Shown: piece by piece, positions 1 through 9,620 of the stretch
Numbering within the stretch: the first letter of the stretch is position 1
How the letters are laid out: each line of letters begins with the position of its first letter
Position numbers and translations under genes: made by a program
Origin: Stramenopiles sp. TOSAG23-2
Lineage: Eukaryota; Sar
Direction: 5' to 3'
DNA: 26,322 bases
NCBI GenBank assembly: GCA_900128395.1
Contig: LT649436.1
Span: 1 to 26,322, forward strand
The notes under the pieces: generated by a model
Told to the model about the DNA's origin: nothing
Seen by the model: the letters and a program-made list of their open reading frames with translations, nothing else
Database searches by the model: none

Positions 1-1973
1 TAAAGCCATACAACTGCATCCTTCAGAGCATTAAAAAAATTCAAGATATTGTCAATTGTTTTGTAAAATGTAGATGTATTACCTATTTTCTCATCTTTTT
101 TTTCATTCAAGTTGTCTTCTGCATTTCGTTCGCAGCTTAATGGTCGTGGTGGACAAGTTGTAACTTCACTCCATTCACTGGTGCCAAAGCTACTCCATGA
201 TCTTATTCGAAATTCAATTATACCGCCTTTCTCCTCACCGACGTATTTAGTAGATGAAAAGCTACGATCGTTATGACTACTTATTACAAAGTCATTCCAT
301 ATATTTATACGACTTAAACGCTCTTGCAATTGATAAGAGTGGGGTTTTAACATTTTATTATTATCACTATTACTGTAATCATCATTCAGAGTCCAAAACA
401 CTTCAAACCTGTCACAATGTGACTTACAGTAATGCATTTTAACTATGTTTGGTATTTTGTGTAAACCAAGTAATCGTGCTTTCAATGATCTTCGAAATTG
501 CAAAATATGCAATTCATTTGTTATTTCCAATACATTTTTTAAAAAATGTTTCTTTGTCAACAATGTTGGCAAAATATCGCCTGTGATGGAATTAGAACGA
601 AAATTATCTTCATATTGCTTTAATTGCAATCCATACTTCACCCAATCAGCTATTTCATCAATGGTTTGCAAACCATCCATTTTTTCCCAAAATGCTTCGA
701 GTTCAGCGTGTGAGATCACGCCATCGCCACCTAAATCCATCGTATCAAATGCATTATCAACACTGTTGCTGATTTCCTTATCCTCATCGAAATTTTCAGA
801 TTTACCTAGACTTTCACGAATGAATTCATTTAATTCTTCTCGTCTAATTTCTAAATCATTGCTACCTTCCGTCGTCCATTCAATTTTGTTCATAAAATTT
901 GTCACGCGTTTTTGATCTGATGCTTTTTTTTTCTCAATAATTTCTTTACATTTTAATGGTATAGGTGGACAGTTGATATGTTTGGTCCATTTACTTGCAC
1001 CAAATAAATTCCATGATTGCATTTTGTAACGATATATCATACCGGGAACATTCGCATTTTCATCGAAAAATGGTAATTTTTTACATGTTTGATCCTTATC
1101 CACAAATGTTTTATGGTTTAATCTTTTTTTCATTTTGCTTTTCATACCTTTCGGTGCATTTTCAATCATCAAACGTTTTATTCGATACAAATGGACAGGA
1201 ATTTGTTCTTGTGATGTTGCTTCTGCGTCTTGCATGATGGATTCAACTACTGCTAAAGATCCTTCTTCATTGTCGTCATCCTCATCGTGATTTGCTTCTA
1301 CATCCCAATCAATCTCTATACCATTGCAATTTGGCAATAGATAACAATACATATTATTGATCGGTGGTGGTATTTTGCCAATACCTAGTAAACGCGTAGT
1401 AATGCTGCGTAAAATAATTTTCCGATGCAATTTATTTTTGATTCCTAAATCTGTGTTTAAAACATCTCCTTTCCCTTCCAATAAAGACGGTAAATCATAC
1501 CCGGTAATAGCATTATTACGGAAGTTATCTTCATATTGGGGTAGCAGCACGGAATATTTTATCCAATCCGCAACATCATCGACGGTTTTTAAATCATTTA
1601 ATTTATCCCAAGAACTTGTCAGTTCCGTCAAACTAATAGTGCCATCACCACCAACATCTACATTCTCAAACGCTTGGTTCACACCAACTGTTACTTCACT
1701 ATCGTCATCAAAATGTTCACTACCAAGTTCATTTTTTAAATAATCTTCTAGTTCACCACGACTCATTTCATGATTATCTACCCCTTCAGTTTCCTTTTCG
1801 AAACCACTCAAAAATTTTGTTGCTCGCTTATTTTCCCCTGTCGGTTTCTTAAGCGACGCATCATCACCTGTATCTTTTATATTTGCAAATGCATATGTTA
1901 TAACTAATAACAATACAGTTATTATTTTAATTGACAAAAAGTAGCTATTATTGTTTTGGAAATTTATCCTCAT
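1..1973 (-). CDS. STIM-like tandem EF-hand/SAM/FN3 secreted or ER-luminal protein (C-terminus off window)
   Basis: The frame is open from ATG 1973 to the left edge, giving 657 residues with no stop. Residues 11-30 form a signal peptide or signal anchor. Unit 1 has an EF-hand loop at 106-117 (DVGGDGTISLTE), a SAM domain at about 128-198 with the run VLLPQYEDNFR, and an FN3-like domain at about 201-337 ending in YRYKMQSWNLFGASKW. Unit 2 repeats this order: EF loop 413-424 (DLGGDGVISHAE), SAM 437-503 (LKQYEDNFR), FN3 about 507-609 (FRIRSWSSFGTSEW). An EF-hand directly followed by SAM is the luminal calcium sensor of STIM proteins, and the SAM resembles that of STIM. Inference: a calcium-responsive luminal or extracellular protein. 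A membrane span, STIM coiled coil or channel-activating region would lie beyond the window, so calling it STIM is not justified. The start is chosen because it opens directly into the signal peptide. Confidence 0.75.
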   Translation of the reverse strand, partial: MRINFQNNNSYFLSIKIITVLLLVITYAFANIKDTGDDASLKKPTGENKRATKFLSGFEKETEGVDNHEMSRGELEDYLKNELGSEHFDDDSEVTVGVNQAFENVDVGGDGTISLTELTSSWDKLNDLKTVDDVADWIKYSVLLPQYEDNFRNNAITGYDLPSLLEGKGDVLNTDLGIKNKLHRKIILRSITTRLLGIGKIPPPINNMYCYLLPNCNGIEIDWDVEANHDEDDDNEEGSLAVVESIMQDAEATSQEQIPVHLYRIKRLMIENAPKGMKSKMKKRLNHKTFVDKDQTCKKLPFFDENANVPGMIYRYKMQSWNLFGASKWTKHINCPPIPLKCKEIIEKKKASDQKRVTNFMNKIEWTTEGSNDLEIRREELNEFIRESLGKSENFDEDKEISNSVDNAFDTMDLGGDGVISHAELEAFWEKMDGLQTIDEIADWVKYGLQLKQYEDNFRSNSITGDILPTLLTKKHFLKNVLEITNELHILQFRRSLKARLLGLHKIPNIVKMHYCKSHCDRFEVFWTLNDDYSNSDNNKMLKPHSYQLQERLSRINIWNDFVISSHNDRSFSSTKYVGEEKGGIIEFRIRSWSSFGTSEWSEVTTCPPRPLSCERNAEDNLNEKKDEKIGNTSTFYKTIDNILNFFNALKDAVVWL

Positions 1974-2663
1974 AATATATATATATATATATACAATCAA
2001 TTGATGAACCTCGTTTACACTGATGTATTGTATCAAGATTATATACAAAAAATTATAGGCAAAGGGATGGGGGGAACGGTGGGTTCATATACTTAGTACT
2101 ATTATCTATACATCTGTATTTATTTTGATATGTCTTGTATCCACTTTGCTAGTTAGAGATCATAAAATATATATATTTATCTATTCGTATATTCGATCAA
2201 CCGTGACAACCAGGACAACAACAACAAGAACAACACTTCTTCACCACTTCTAGAAGAAAATGACAAGATGAGAAGCAAAAAATATTTATAAGTATGAATG
2301 TTGTATACTATAATATTCCAATTTGACCAAAAATCATATTGATAGGAATATTAGTATACGAAAGTCATACTTATAATATTTTTAAAAAAGTAGGACACCT
2401 TTTGATTTTTTATCCTTGCGTAAGATGTTATAAAATGTACACATCTCATCGTGCCATTTTTTATTGAATTTTATTGAATTTATATATATATATAATTATT
2501 GATATCATCGACCACTACTGTGTATATTACAATCATAGAGAGATAGAATAAAACTATTAACAAACGTACATATATATATATATATATATACGCAGAGAGA
2601 GATAAATTTTATTAAACCACGGACATAAATACCGATATACTTGTACAGATATATTCATAGTAA
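1974..2663. other. Intergenic region between divergent genes
   Basis: This is AT-rich DNA between two divergent genes and presumably holds both promoters. It contains AT microsatellites at about 1975-1994 and 2571-2590 and an imperfect hairpin at 2280-2381. A missing 5' exon of the coiled-coil gene downstream could lie here, but I could not find one. Confidence 0.6.
2280..2381. repeat. Imperfect inverted repeat (hairpin)
   Basis: The arms at about 2280-2319 and 2345-2381 pair over roughly 37-40 bases with a few mismatches and small bulges. Each arm carries AAGTATGA, GTATACTA and ATATTCC-type blocks. The loop is about 25 bases. It could be a degenerate miniature foldback element or a transcribed hairpin. 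No target-site duplication is evident. Confidence 0.6.
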
Positions 2664-3527
2664 CGTCAAACAGATAAATTATCACTAGAGAAACAACTAT
2701 CAACTTATGAAAACAATTTAAAAACTATTTTATCACGTATTGAAAGTGAAAATACAACTAGAAAGAATCTTTTAAACGAAATTGCTGAATTACATGAAAA
2801 AGGTGTGAATATGCAAAGAGATAAAACACAATATGAGGAAGAATTGAATAATTTACAGAAACAAAATAAACAAATGTATTTACAAATTATAAACGAAAGA
2901 GAAAATTTTGAAGTCTTAAAACGTAATGCGGAAATATCGAAAAAATTATTGAATAATGAAAGATCTATTGCGACGAAACATTTAAAGAATTTATCAAAAT
3001 TAAAACATTTACAAGAACAAATTGTACAAGATACAGCTAGTAGCCCACCAGATCAAGAAAATGACCATATCGTAAATCATTCACATGTTACACCTCGTGA
3101 CGATTACATGAAAATGGATATTAATGATAATCATAATACTTTTAACAATGGTAATAATGATAATAATGATCTTGATATTGGAAAAGAAAATCATACATAT
3201 GATGATATTATTGATGACGATATTGTATTGCAAGTAATACCATCTAATACACCACATCGAAAAAGAAACAAACGTGATCATCAAAGTGTTAAAACGACCA
3301 AACGTCCTACTGTTTCAATTGTCAAAAGCAAATTGGGAAACAATAATCGTAGAAATAAAAAATCTAGATTGACATTTGGAAGAAAAGTTGACCATCGTCA
3401 TAATAATAATAATACTAATAATCATAAAGCACAGAAAAATATTAAAACCAACAGACAACATGTTAAAAAGAAGAAAACAAAAAAAAGACGTAAAGTAAAC
3501 TTTTTAGGACTTTTTGAAGAGTTATAA
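2664..3527 (+). CDS. Coiled-coil protein with basic, Asn-rich tail; 5' end missing
   Basis: The frame is open from 2664, after an in-frame TAA at 2661-2663, to the stop at 3525-3527, but its first ATG is only at 2811. The 49 codons before that ATG look coding: they continue an acidic/basic heptad coiled coil (LSLEKQLSTYENN, ILSRIESEN, NLLNEIAELHEKG). The start is therefore probably supplied by an upstream exon, for example through an acceptor AG at 2672-2673, or the gene is 5'-truncated. From the ATG the protein is 238 residues: coiled coil to about residue 75, then an acidic Asn/Asp-rich stretch, then a strongly basic Lys/Arg tail ending VNFLGLFEEL. The tail suggests nucleic-acid or microtubule binding, but I recognise no family. 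It converges on the gene at 3934-7421, and 3002-3040 recurs inverted at 3896-3934. Confidence 0.55.
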   Translation, partial: RQTDKLSLEKQLSTYENNLKTILSRIESENTTRKNLLNEIAELHEKGVNMQRDKTQYEEELNNLQKQNKQMYLQIINERENFEVLKRNAEISKKLLNNERSIATKHLKNLSKLKHLQEQIVQDTASSPPDQENDHIVNHSHVTPRDDYMKMDINDNHNTFNNGNNDNNDLDIGKENHTYDDIIDDDIVLQVIPSNTPHRKRNKRDHQSVKTTKRPTVSIVKSKLGNNNRRNKKSRLTFGRKVDHRHNNNNTNNHKAQKNIKTNRQHVKKKKTKKRRKVNFLGLFEEL

Positions 3528-3933
3528 AACGAGGATACGGCCGTATTGGTAGTATGAAAGTGTATACTACTTCGTACCATTTTAACACATCTAGAATAGA
3601 TCGTTTACATTACGGTAAATATTTAATAAAATGTGTAAGGGAGAGAGAGTGAAAAATTTTATAAAATTTTTTAGAGAAGGGTGTATAAAAAAGCTTTTTA
3701 TGATTAGGTACAACTTCGTATCTCTAAACAAATGGACTCATATGATATATTCTCTCTCATTACGTAAAGAATGACGAACGTAATTTAGATTAGTTCGTGG
3801 CACGAGTACAGATTAATCTCACCGTGTGCCATATTTCTTTTTCACTAACTTCATTTTACGTCTTAAAATTTCACTTTCCATTAATTCTGGTGCTTCTAGC
3901 TGTATCTTGTACAATTTGTTCTTGTAAATGTTT
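3528..3933. other. Spacer between convergent genes
   Basis: This holds the 3' regions of two convergent genes, with no independent gene visible. Its right part, from 3832, is a duplicated copy of the neighbouring gene's 3' end plus an inverted insertion. A small inverted repeat (GTAGTAT, 8-base loop, ATACTAC) lies at 3549-3570. Confidence 0.6.
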
Positions 3934-4004
3934 TTATTTCTTTTTCACTAACTTCATTTTACGTCTTAAAATTTCACTTTCCATTAATTCTGGTGCTTCT
4001 AGCT
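3832..4004. repeat. Exact 70-bp direct repeat around the 3' end of the multidomain gene
   Basis: Copies at 3832-3901 and 3935-4004 are identical and offset by 103 bases. The right copy encodes the genuine C-terminus (ending LVKKK) of the gene on the minus strand. The left copy lies beyond its stop codon. Between them is a 39-base sequence copied in inverted orientation from 3002-3040. Confidence 0.95.
3896..3934 (-). repeat. 39-bp inverted copy of 3002-3040
   Basis: The reverse complement of 3896-3934 equals 3002-3040 exactly, a piece of the coiled-coil gene (reading KHLQEQIVQDTA). The match overlaps the flanking direct repeats by CTAGC on the left, a microhomology typical of template switching. 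It abuts a T run on the right. Confidence 0.95.
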
Positions 4005-7000
4005 TCTTCTTTTTTTTCTTCAAACTACCCGAACCATCGAGTTTAGGCAATTTGCCACTATTTTTCTTCCTACTTGATGATGTCGCTGGATTTAAAATAT
4101 TAAAATTACTTTTTGCTTTGAGTTGAATCGCACGTTTAGCTAATAATCTATGTTCATTATCATCCAGCACTGCAACAGAAAGTGCTTTAGCTTGATACGG
4201 TTTTAACATTGTTTTTATTTCAGCATTATTTTTTTTTACTAAATCAATTGCTAGTTTGGCTTTATGATTTGGAGTTGCTAGTAGGTGATAAAAATCCGAC
4301 ATATCTGTATATTTCAAAAATTGTCTAACTGTACGTCTATATCCAGCACGAACAGCAATATGCAAAGCGGTATCACCATGTGCGTCTTTGATACACATAG
4401 TTGCCCCATGATCAAGTAACATTGCGATCATATCTGGTCTATCAACAGATGCAGCTATATGTAACAATGCTGTTTTATTTATTTTGTTGTCTATTAGATC
4501 TGGATTTGCACGCATTTGTAATAAATATTGTAATATATTGATTTTTCCAAATAAAACCGCATTTCCTGGCATCGTTTCCCCCGTTTCAGGGCATTTATCA
4601 TTGATTGTAAATTGCTTTTTTTCTTGATAAAGTTGCCGTTCCATTTCACCTTGTAACAATTCGCGGAATATAGTTGGTGTGATGTCTAATCGTATTGCTT
4701 TCCATGGTGATGAAATATCTCGTGCTTTTTTTATTATAGCATTGTTACGTTTAATAGTTGCTTCTTTTAGTTTTTCTTTCAACTTATTTTTTTCCTCTAC
4801 TGACATTTTAATTTTATTTTCTTGTTCAATTACTTTTTTTTCCTTTCCAATAACCCATTTGTCTTGACACATAAGTACAAATGCTTCATGTTTTGCTTTT
4901 TTTTCAGCTCGTATTTTTGTTAACAATATGTACGATCTTTGTTTTGCCTCTTCTTTTTTTTCCTTTCCAATAACCCATTTGTCTTGACACATAAGTACAA
5001 ATGCTTCATGTTTTGCTTTTTTTTCAGCTCGTATTTTTGTTAACAATATGTACGATCTTTGTTTTGCCTCTTCTTGCCTCATTCTTAATAATTCCACTTG
5101 GCTAATACGCTTATCCATCAACTCCCCAGAAACTTGCATAAATGAATTCGTTACATATACAGCTTGATATACTTTTTTAATAACTTGTCTCAATGTCTTT
5201 GCAAATACTGCATAGTTTCCTTGAAATTTTCTACGTTTTCTTAATTTTGTCAATGCATATTTAGTTTCACCCATTGATTGGAAGCTTAGGACTGCGTGTT
5301 TTGCTTTATCAACTTCTGTACGCACACCTAATAATGATTCATCCGTATCATCTAATCCAGGGGTTTGTAATTTATATATGTCTAAATTTATTAAATCACG
5401 AGGACTGCGTGTTTTGCTTTATCAACTTCTGTACGCACACCTAATAATGATTCATCCGTATCATCTAATCCAGGGGTTTGTAATTTATATATGTCTAAAT
5501 TTATTAAATCACGTAAACGATTACGAATAATGCGAAACATGTCCATTTCCTCGTTAATAACAATTGGAATTGCATTTTCTACTTGATCCGTAAACATTGT
5601 TATTACATTTTTTACTTCATCTACTTCCTCATCATTGACGTTATTTCCTGTATTTTTTTCTAAATTTCTATATTTAACTTTGATATCTTCGAGTAAAAAT
5701 TTCAAATCAAATATCATAGAACGAGCTCTTACGCTTTTTCTGGTGTATCGATGGCGATACATTTCAGAAAAGTCACGTACAGCGCTTTGGAATGCATTGT
5801 ACATTTCATTTTCTTCTAAGTTTTCCTCTGGGTTGAAAATTAATGGCATTGTAATTGGGAATTTTCTTACAAGAAATTTGTCGTTATGCCTATTGCAACG
5901 AGATTGAAATGCACGAAATGCTGCTTGTATTTTTATAGCAGCAGAAAATTGTTTATTGCTTCCTCCTGGGGTATAATTATCAGGCATTTCATATTTTACT
6001 TCGCCAACAATCGGTTTATAATAATACACTTTCTTCTTGAATGGATCATATGCTTTAATCCAACGATTCATATCCGTGCGCATTTCCATCGGGCGCTTCC
6101 ATATTACAGCATTAGTTTCAGTATTGTGAAAGTATTTTCGACGTACTTGTGGATCAAATGCTTCGACCCAGACTTGTTTCGGTGCTATTTGCAATTTTTT
6201 CCCTCGTTTCCTTCGTATTTTTCGTTTTGCAATAAATATACGTACCATACGCTGAATCTTTTGAGCACTTTGACTACGTACATATGGTGCAGGTGGTGCC
6301 CAAAGTCTTTCCTCAACTCTATAGTCTAAACCAAAATCAAATGGTTGTTTCCACTTAATTTTACTACTGAAATTGTTGTAATAAAAAAAATTATGTGTAT
6401 CTACATCGTATAATCTTTCCCATTGCGACCAGTCTGATAAATATGTTGTTTTTTTCTTTTCAATAATTTGATCTTCATTTGCACCAGTTGGTTGTTTGGT
6501 CTTTTTTTTTGCATTTTCTCTCATTTGATTAACAATCTCTGGGATTTCAGATGCATCTTGTCCATCCTCATTCATTACACCAAGACACTGCATTGTTACC
6601 GTTCCTGAGATACTTTTATCTTTCCCTATTTTATCGTCCTCTGGCCTTAAATTATATATTTTCGGTGTTCGAGTTAATAAAAATTCTAATAATTCTAATC
6701 CTTGTAATTTCAATTGCCCGAGAAAATCATGATCTCCAACTTTATCATAATCGTAGACTATTGTTTTTATTTCTCCACTACCCAAATTTGCAATGTTACC
6801 ATCAGCAATAGGTATTTCAAAGTTTGTTTCCCAAATTGGGTTTAGATTCTTTTTTATAATTTCCGTTTTACCATGCATAGTATCATTGAAATATAATGCT
6901 GCATATGCATCGCTTTTTCCAAACATATCTGCTTTCTTCAAGTCTTTTGCACGTATTAACCGTATTATAACCATATTTTTTTTATCTTTCATTGTTAAAT

Positions 7001-7421
7001 AGGATTCTTCATCTTTTGTATATGAAATAAATTTTATAGTTATACTCCCTTTACCTTTACTATTATTTTTTTCCAACAAATCAAAGGTTTTATTTGTATC
7101 AGTTGGTAACTTCAGAAAATCTAATATAGCATCATTTTTCATTTCATACTTTCCTAAAAAATCGTCTGATCCAATCAAATCCTTATCAAATATTTCGAAG
7201 CGTATATTTGCATTCTCTATTTTTGTGTCACCATCTTCGCTCTCTTTCAGTGTTATTTCAAATTCCGCATTCCATTCTGGATCTAATGTTTTTTTTATTA
7301 CTTCTGTTTTACCTACTGCATCATCGTTTGAAAGCACTTTACAAAAAGGATCAGACTTACCAAATGTATCTGCCTTTTTTAAACCTGCCGCGGAAACCAC
7401 AAGCAATTTCAATCGTCCCAT
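3934..7421 (-). CDS. C2-C2-WW-IQ-WW-WW-IQ-ankyrin multidomain protein, frame split by a 113-bp duplication
   Basis: ATG 7421 opens a frame of 676 codons that stops at 5391. A second frame runs 5325-3934 (463 codons). They share the reading TEVDKAKHAVL because 5288-5400 is repeated at 5401-5513. With one copy removed the gene is a single 1124-residue frame. Domains: C2 at about 1-135 (Asp18, 24, 79, 81, 87), second C2 at 148-280 (Asp165, 171, 224, 226, 232), WW at about 330-360 (WERLYD..WKQP), IQ at 385-405, WW at 417-444 and 453-480, IQ at 494-512. The second part adds a Lys/Glu coiled coil containing an exact 40-residue duplication, about three ankyrin repeats (TALLHIAASVDRPDMIAMLL, DTALHIAVRAGYRRTVRQFL) and a poly-Lys tail. 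The C2 acidic residues suggest calcium-dependent membrane binding and the IQ motifs calmodulin-like partners. The assembly of domains implies a cytoplasmic scaffold. Confidence 0.8.
4833..5075. repeat. Tandem 120-bp exact duplication inside the ankyrin gene
   Basis: 4833-4955 and 4953-5075 are identical with a 120-base period. The unit encodes 40 residues (EEAKQRSYILL to VIGKEKK) twice in frame in the coiled-coil region. There are no differences between copies. Confidence 0.97.
5288..5513. repeat. Tandem 113-bp exact duplication, frame-breaking
   Basis: 5288-5400 and 5401-5513 are identical and head to tail. Since 113 is not a multiple of three, the upstream frame is thrown into a stop (HAVLVI*), while the true continuation (HAVLSFQSM) lies after the second copy encountered on the minus strand. 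Confidence 0.97.
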
Positions 7422-8095
7422 GTCGGTATTCTATTTCTTTAGATATGTTTCCTTTGTCTATATTGTATTGAAAAGTACAAAGGTTTGATCGGGTATTTGA
7501 GATATCTGTGTTATGTGTATATTTATATTAAATTGTGTGTGTGTGTTTGTGTAAATTATTTTTATTATTATTTTTTCTAACGGTTTGCAAACCACCACCA
7601 GCAAACAACAACTATAATACTATCCCTATTATTTCTATCAAATCCAGTGGTATAAAATAACAAAATAACACTATTGACTGATGACTATTGAAATAGTATA
7701 TAATACTAAATAATACTAATTACTAATAGTATACCACTTAAACAAAATAAAAAGGCTGTTGTCAATCCAGGCAATCCTATCACGACCAATTTTATTCTTA
7801 TACTAAGGCCATATTTTTATAGTTATTAGAATACATTATAATATATGAATACTAATACCACACCACACAACTCAACATCTACATAATAGTATCATTCAAC
7901 CACTCAAACACATCAAAATGAATAAAAGTATAGAACAAATATATCAAATTGAATCGCATGTAAGGAAATGTATTTGGGATTTTCAACATTTTTATATTAT
8001 ATACATCATTGCTGTGCATATTCATCCATATAGCAATATAATAAAATAAGCACTTTATTGTGTTAATCTATATATATACGTATCATAGTATTAAT
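7422..8095. other. Intergenic region between divergent genes
   Basis: AT-rich spacer between the C2/ankyrin gene and the U2A' gene, with a short GT run near 7534-7555. It probably contains both promoters. No gene, RNA or long repeat was recognised. Confidence 0.6.
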
Positions 8096-8605
8096 ATGGT
8101 ATATTTAACCATTGAAACATTAAAAAATGCACGTGGATTTGTCAATCCTTGTAAAAAAAGAGAATTAGATTTACGTGATTTATCACTAGATACGATTGAA
8201 AACTTAGGTTTAACTTTGGACCAATATGACGTAATTGATGTTTCTGGTAATTATTTGAAACGTTTAGAAAACTTTCCCACCTTGCAGCGTTTAGAGTGTA
8301 TTACTGCGCATAATAATTCTATAGCTACTATTGATTCCGATATGTTTTCCCGATGTTTGCCTTCGTTGAGAACATTATTATTAACAAATAATAATATATC
8401 TGATATTAACGAAGTGAAAGGTTTAAATAAATGTGAAACATTACAACATTTAAGTTTGTTAGGAAATCCAGTCACTGGCATATCAAATTATCGTTTATTT
8501 GTAATTGCTGCATTGCCATTCTTACTAACCTTGGATTTTAAGAAAGTTACCCAAACAGAGAAAGAAGCTGCTGCAAATGGATTTGATAGTACAGTAGCAA
8601 CCAAT

Positions 8606-8636
<31 letters not shown>

Positions 8637-9316
8637 TTAATAGTAATAATAATATGGAAGTCGACGAAAAACCTTCTCAAAATAACAATAATAGTGATAA
8701 AAACAACGAAAAAAATAAGAATAAATTAAAAGCAAAAAAGAAAACAATTGATAAAGATTTATTGCAACGAGCAATTGGAATGGCAAATACGCCAGAAATT
8801 TTAGCTGCATTAGAAAAGGCATTAAAAAATGGAACCTTTAATGAAGATTTTGTAAACAGTATTGGTGGTAATAATGATAATAATAATAATAATAATGATG
8901 GCGACACAAGAAACAATAAAACCGCAACACCAAACAACAATATTGAATTAAATAGATCAAAAGAAAAAGAAGAGGAAGAAACCAAAAAAGTAGGAGAAAA
9001 CGCACCAATGCAAAAAACAGAAGAAAAAGAAAGCCCAAAAGAAGTAGCAAAGGAATCAATGCAACCTGATGACAATATGGAAGAGGAAGAGGAGGTTCTT
9101 ACAAAAGCTATTTTAATGAAAATGAAAAAAGATACATTGATTGGATTGGCTAAAAAATATAATGTCAGCGAAACCGGCACAAAAAAAGTTCTCTCTAATA
9201 ATATATTCAACGCATATGAAAGTAAACAAAAGGGTAATGGTAAATCAAAACGCAAACGTTCGGATAGTAATGTAAGCAATAGTAGTACTGGTAGTAAGAA
9301 AAAAGCAAGACGATAA
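8096..9316 (+). CDS. SNRPA1: U2 snRNP protein A' (leucine-rich repeat) with C-terminal SAP-like domain
   Basis: 406 residues from ATG 8096, chosen over an in-frame upstream start at 8060 because MVYLTIETLK aligns with the start of U2A'. Residues 1-160 are the U2A' LRR fold: KKRELDLRDL, IENLGLTLDQYDVIDVSGN, LLLTNNNI, LSLLGNPVTGISNYRLFVI, LDFKKV. U2A' binds U2B'' and U2 snRNA stem-loop IV in the spliceosome. Residues 222-252 (LLQRAIGMANTPEILAALEKALKNGTF) match the conserved helical C-terminal segment of the family. The linkers are Asn-rich microsatellite-encoded tracts (171-200, 259-281). Residues about 336-374 (LMKMKKDTLIGLAKKYNVSE.GTKK) resemble a SAP DNA/RNA-binding helix-extended-helix, and a basic tail (KSKRKR, KKKARR) follows. 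The SAP-like extension is not part of the usual protein of about 255 residues. Confidence 0.93.
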
Positions 9317-9620
9317 AGCACTAAACGATAAAACGTACGAATGATAAAAATTTTTTTCGCACATTTCATATATATAAATATATGAGATATATGATATGTA
9401 TGCATATGATATTTTTCTTGGATATTTAGATGTGACTAAGGTGCTAAGCCTAAAATATTTTAAAAAAATATATATACGAGTATATGCACACATGTGTTAA
9501 TTTCATTTTTTTTTATATCATAATATGATGTATGAGATTACGTATTTTTTTATTAATATAAAAGCTAATTAATACACACCCCAGATCGCCACTCGTCTTC
9601 TCTCTCTTGTTCGTGTCCTT
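9317..9620. other. Spacer between convergent genes
   Basis: AT-rich 3' regions of the convergent U2A' and IFT80 genes, with short TA-rich palindromic runs near 9365-9410. No gene is supported. Long antisense frames reaching in from the U2A' gene are shadows of its Asn-rich repeats. Confidence 0.6.

Noticed and set aside
445-1743. Plus-strand frames of 156, 80 and 128 codons
   Set aside because: They are shadows of the EF-SAM-FN3 gene on the minus strand, which reads without a stop across the whole region.
1-1973. Calling the left-edge gene a STIM orthologue
   Set aside because: Only the luminal-type modules are visible; the membrane span and channel-activating coiled coil that define STIM are outside the window, and the FN3 domains are foreign to it.
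8677-9405. Long antisense frame (242 codons) opposite the U2A' gene
   Set aside because: It is made of Leu/Phe/Ser runs produced by the reverse of Asn/Glu/Lys-rich coding and has no domain; the plus-strand protein is a clear U2A'.
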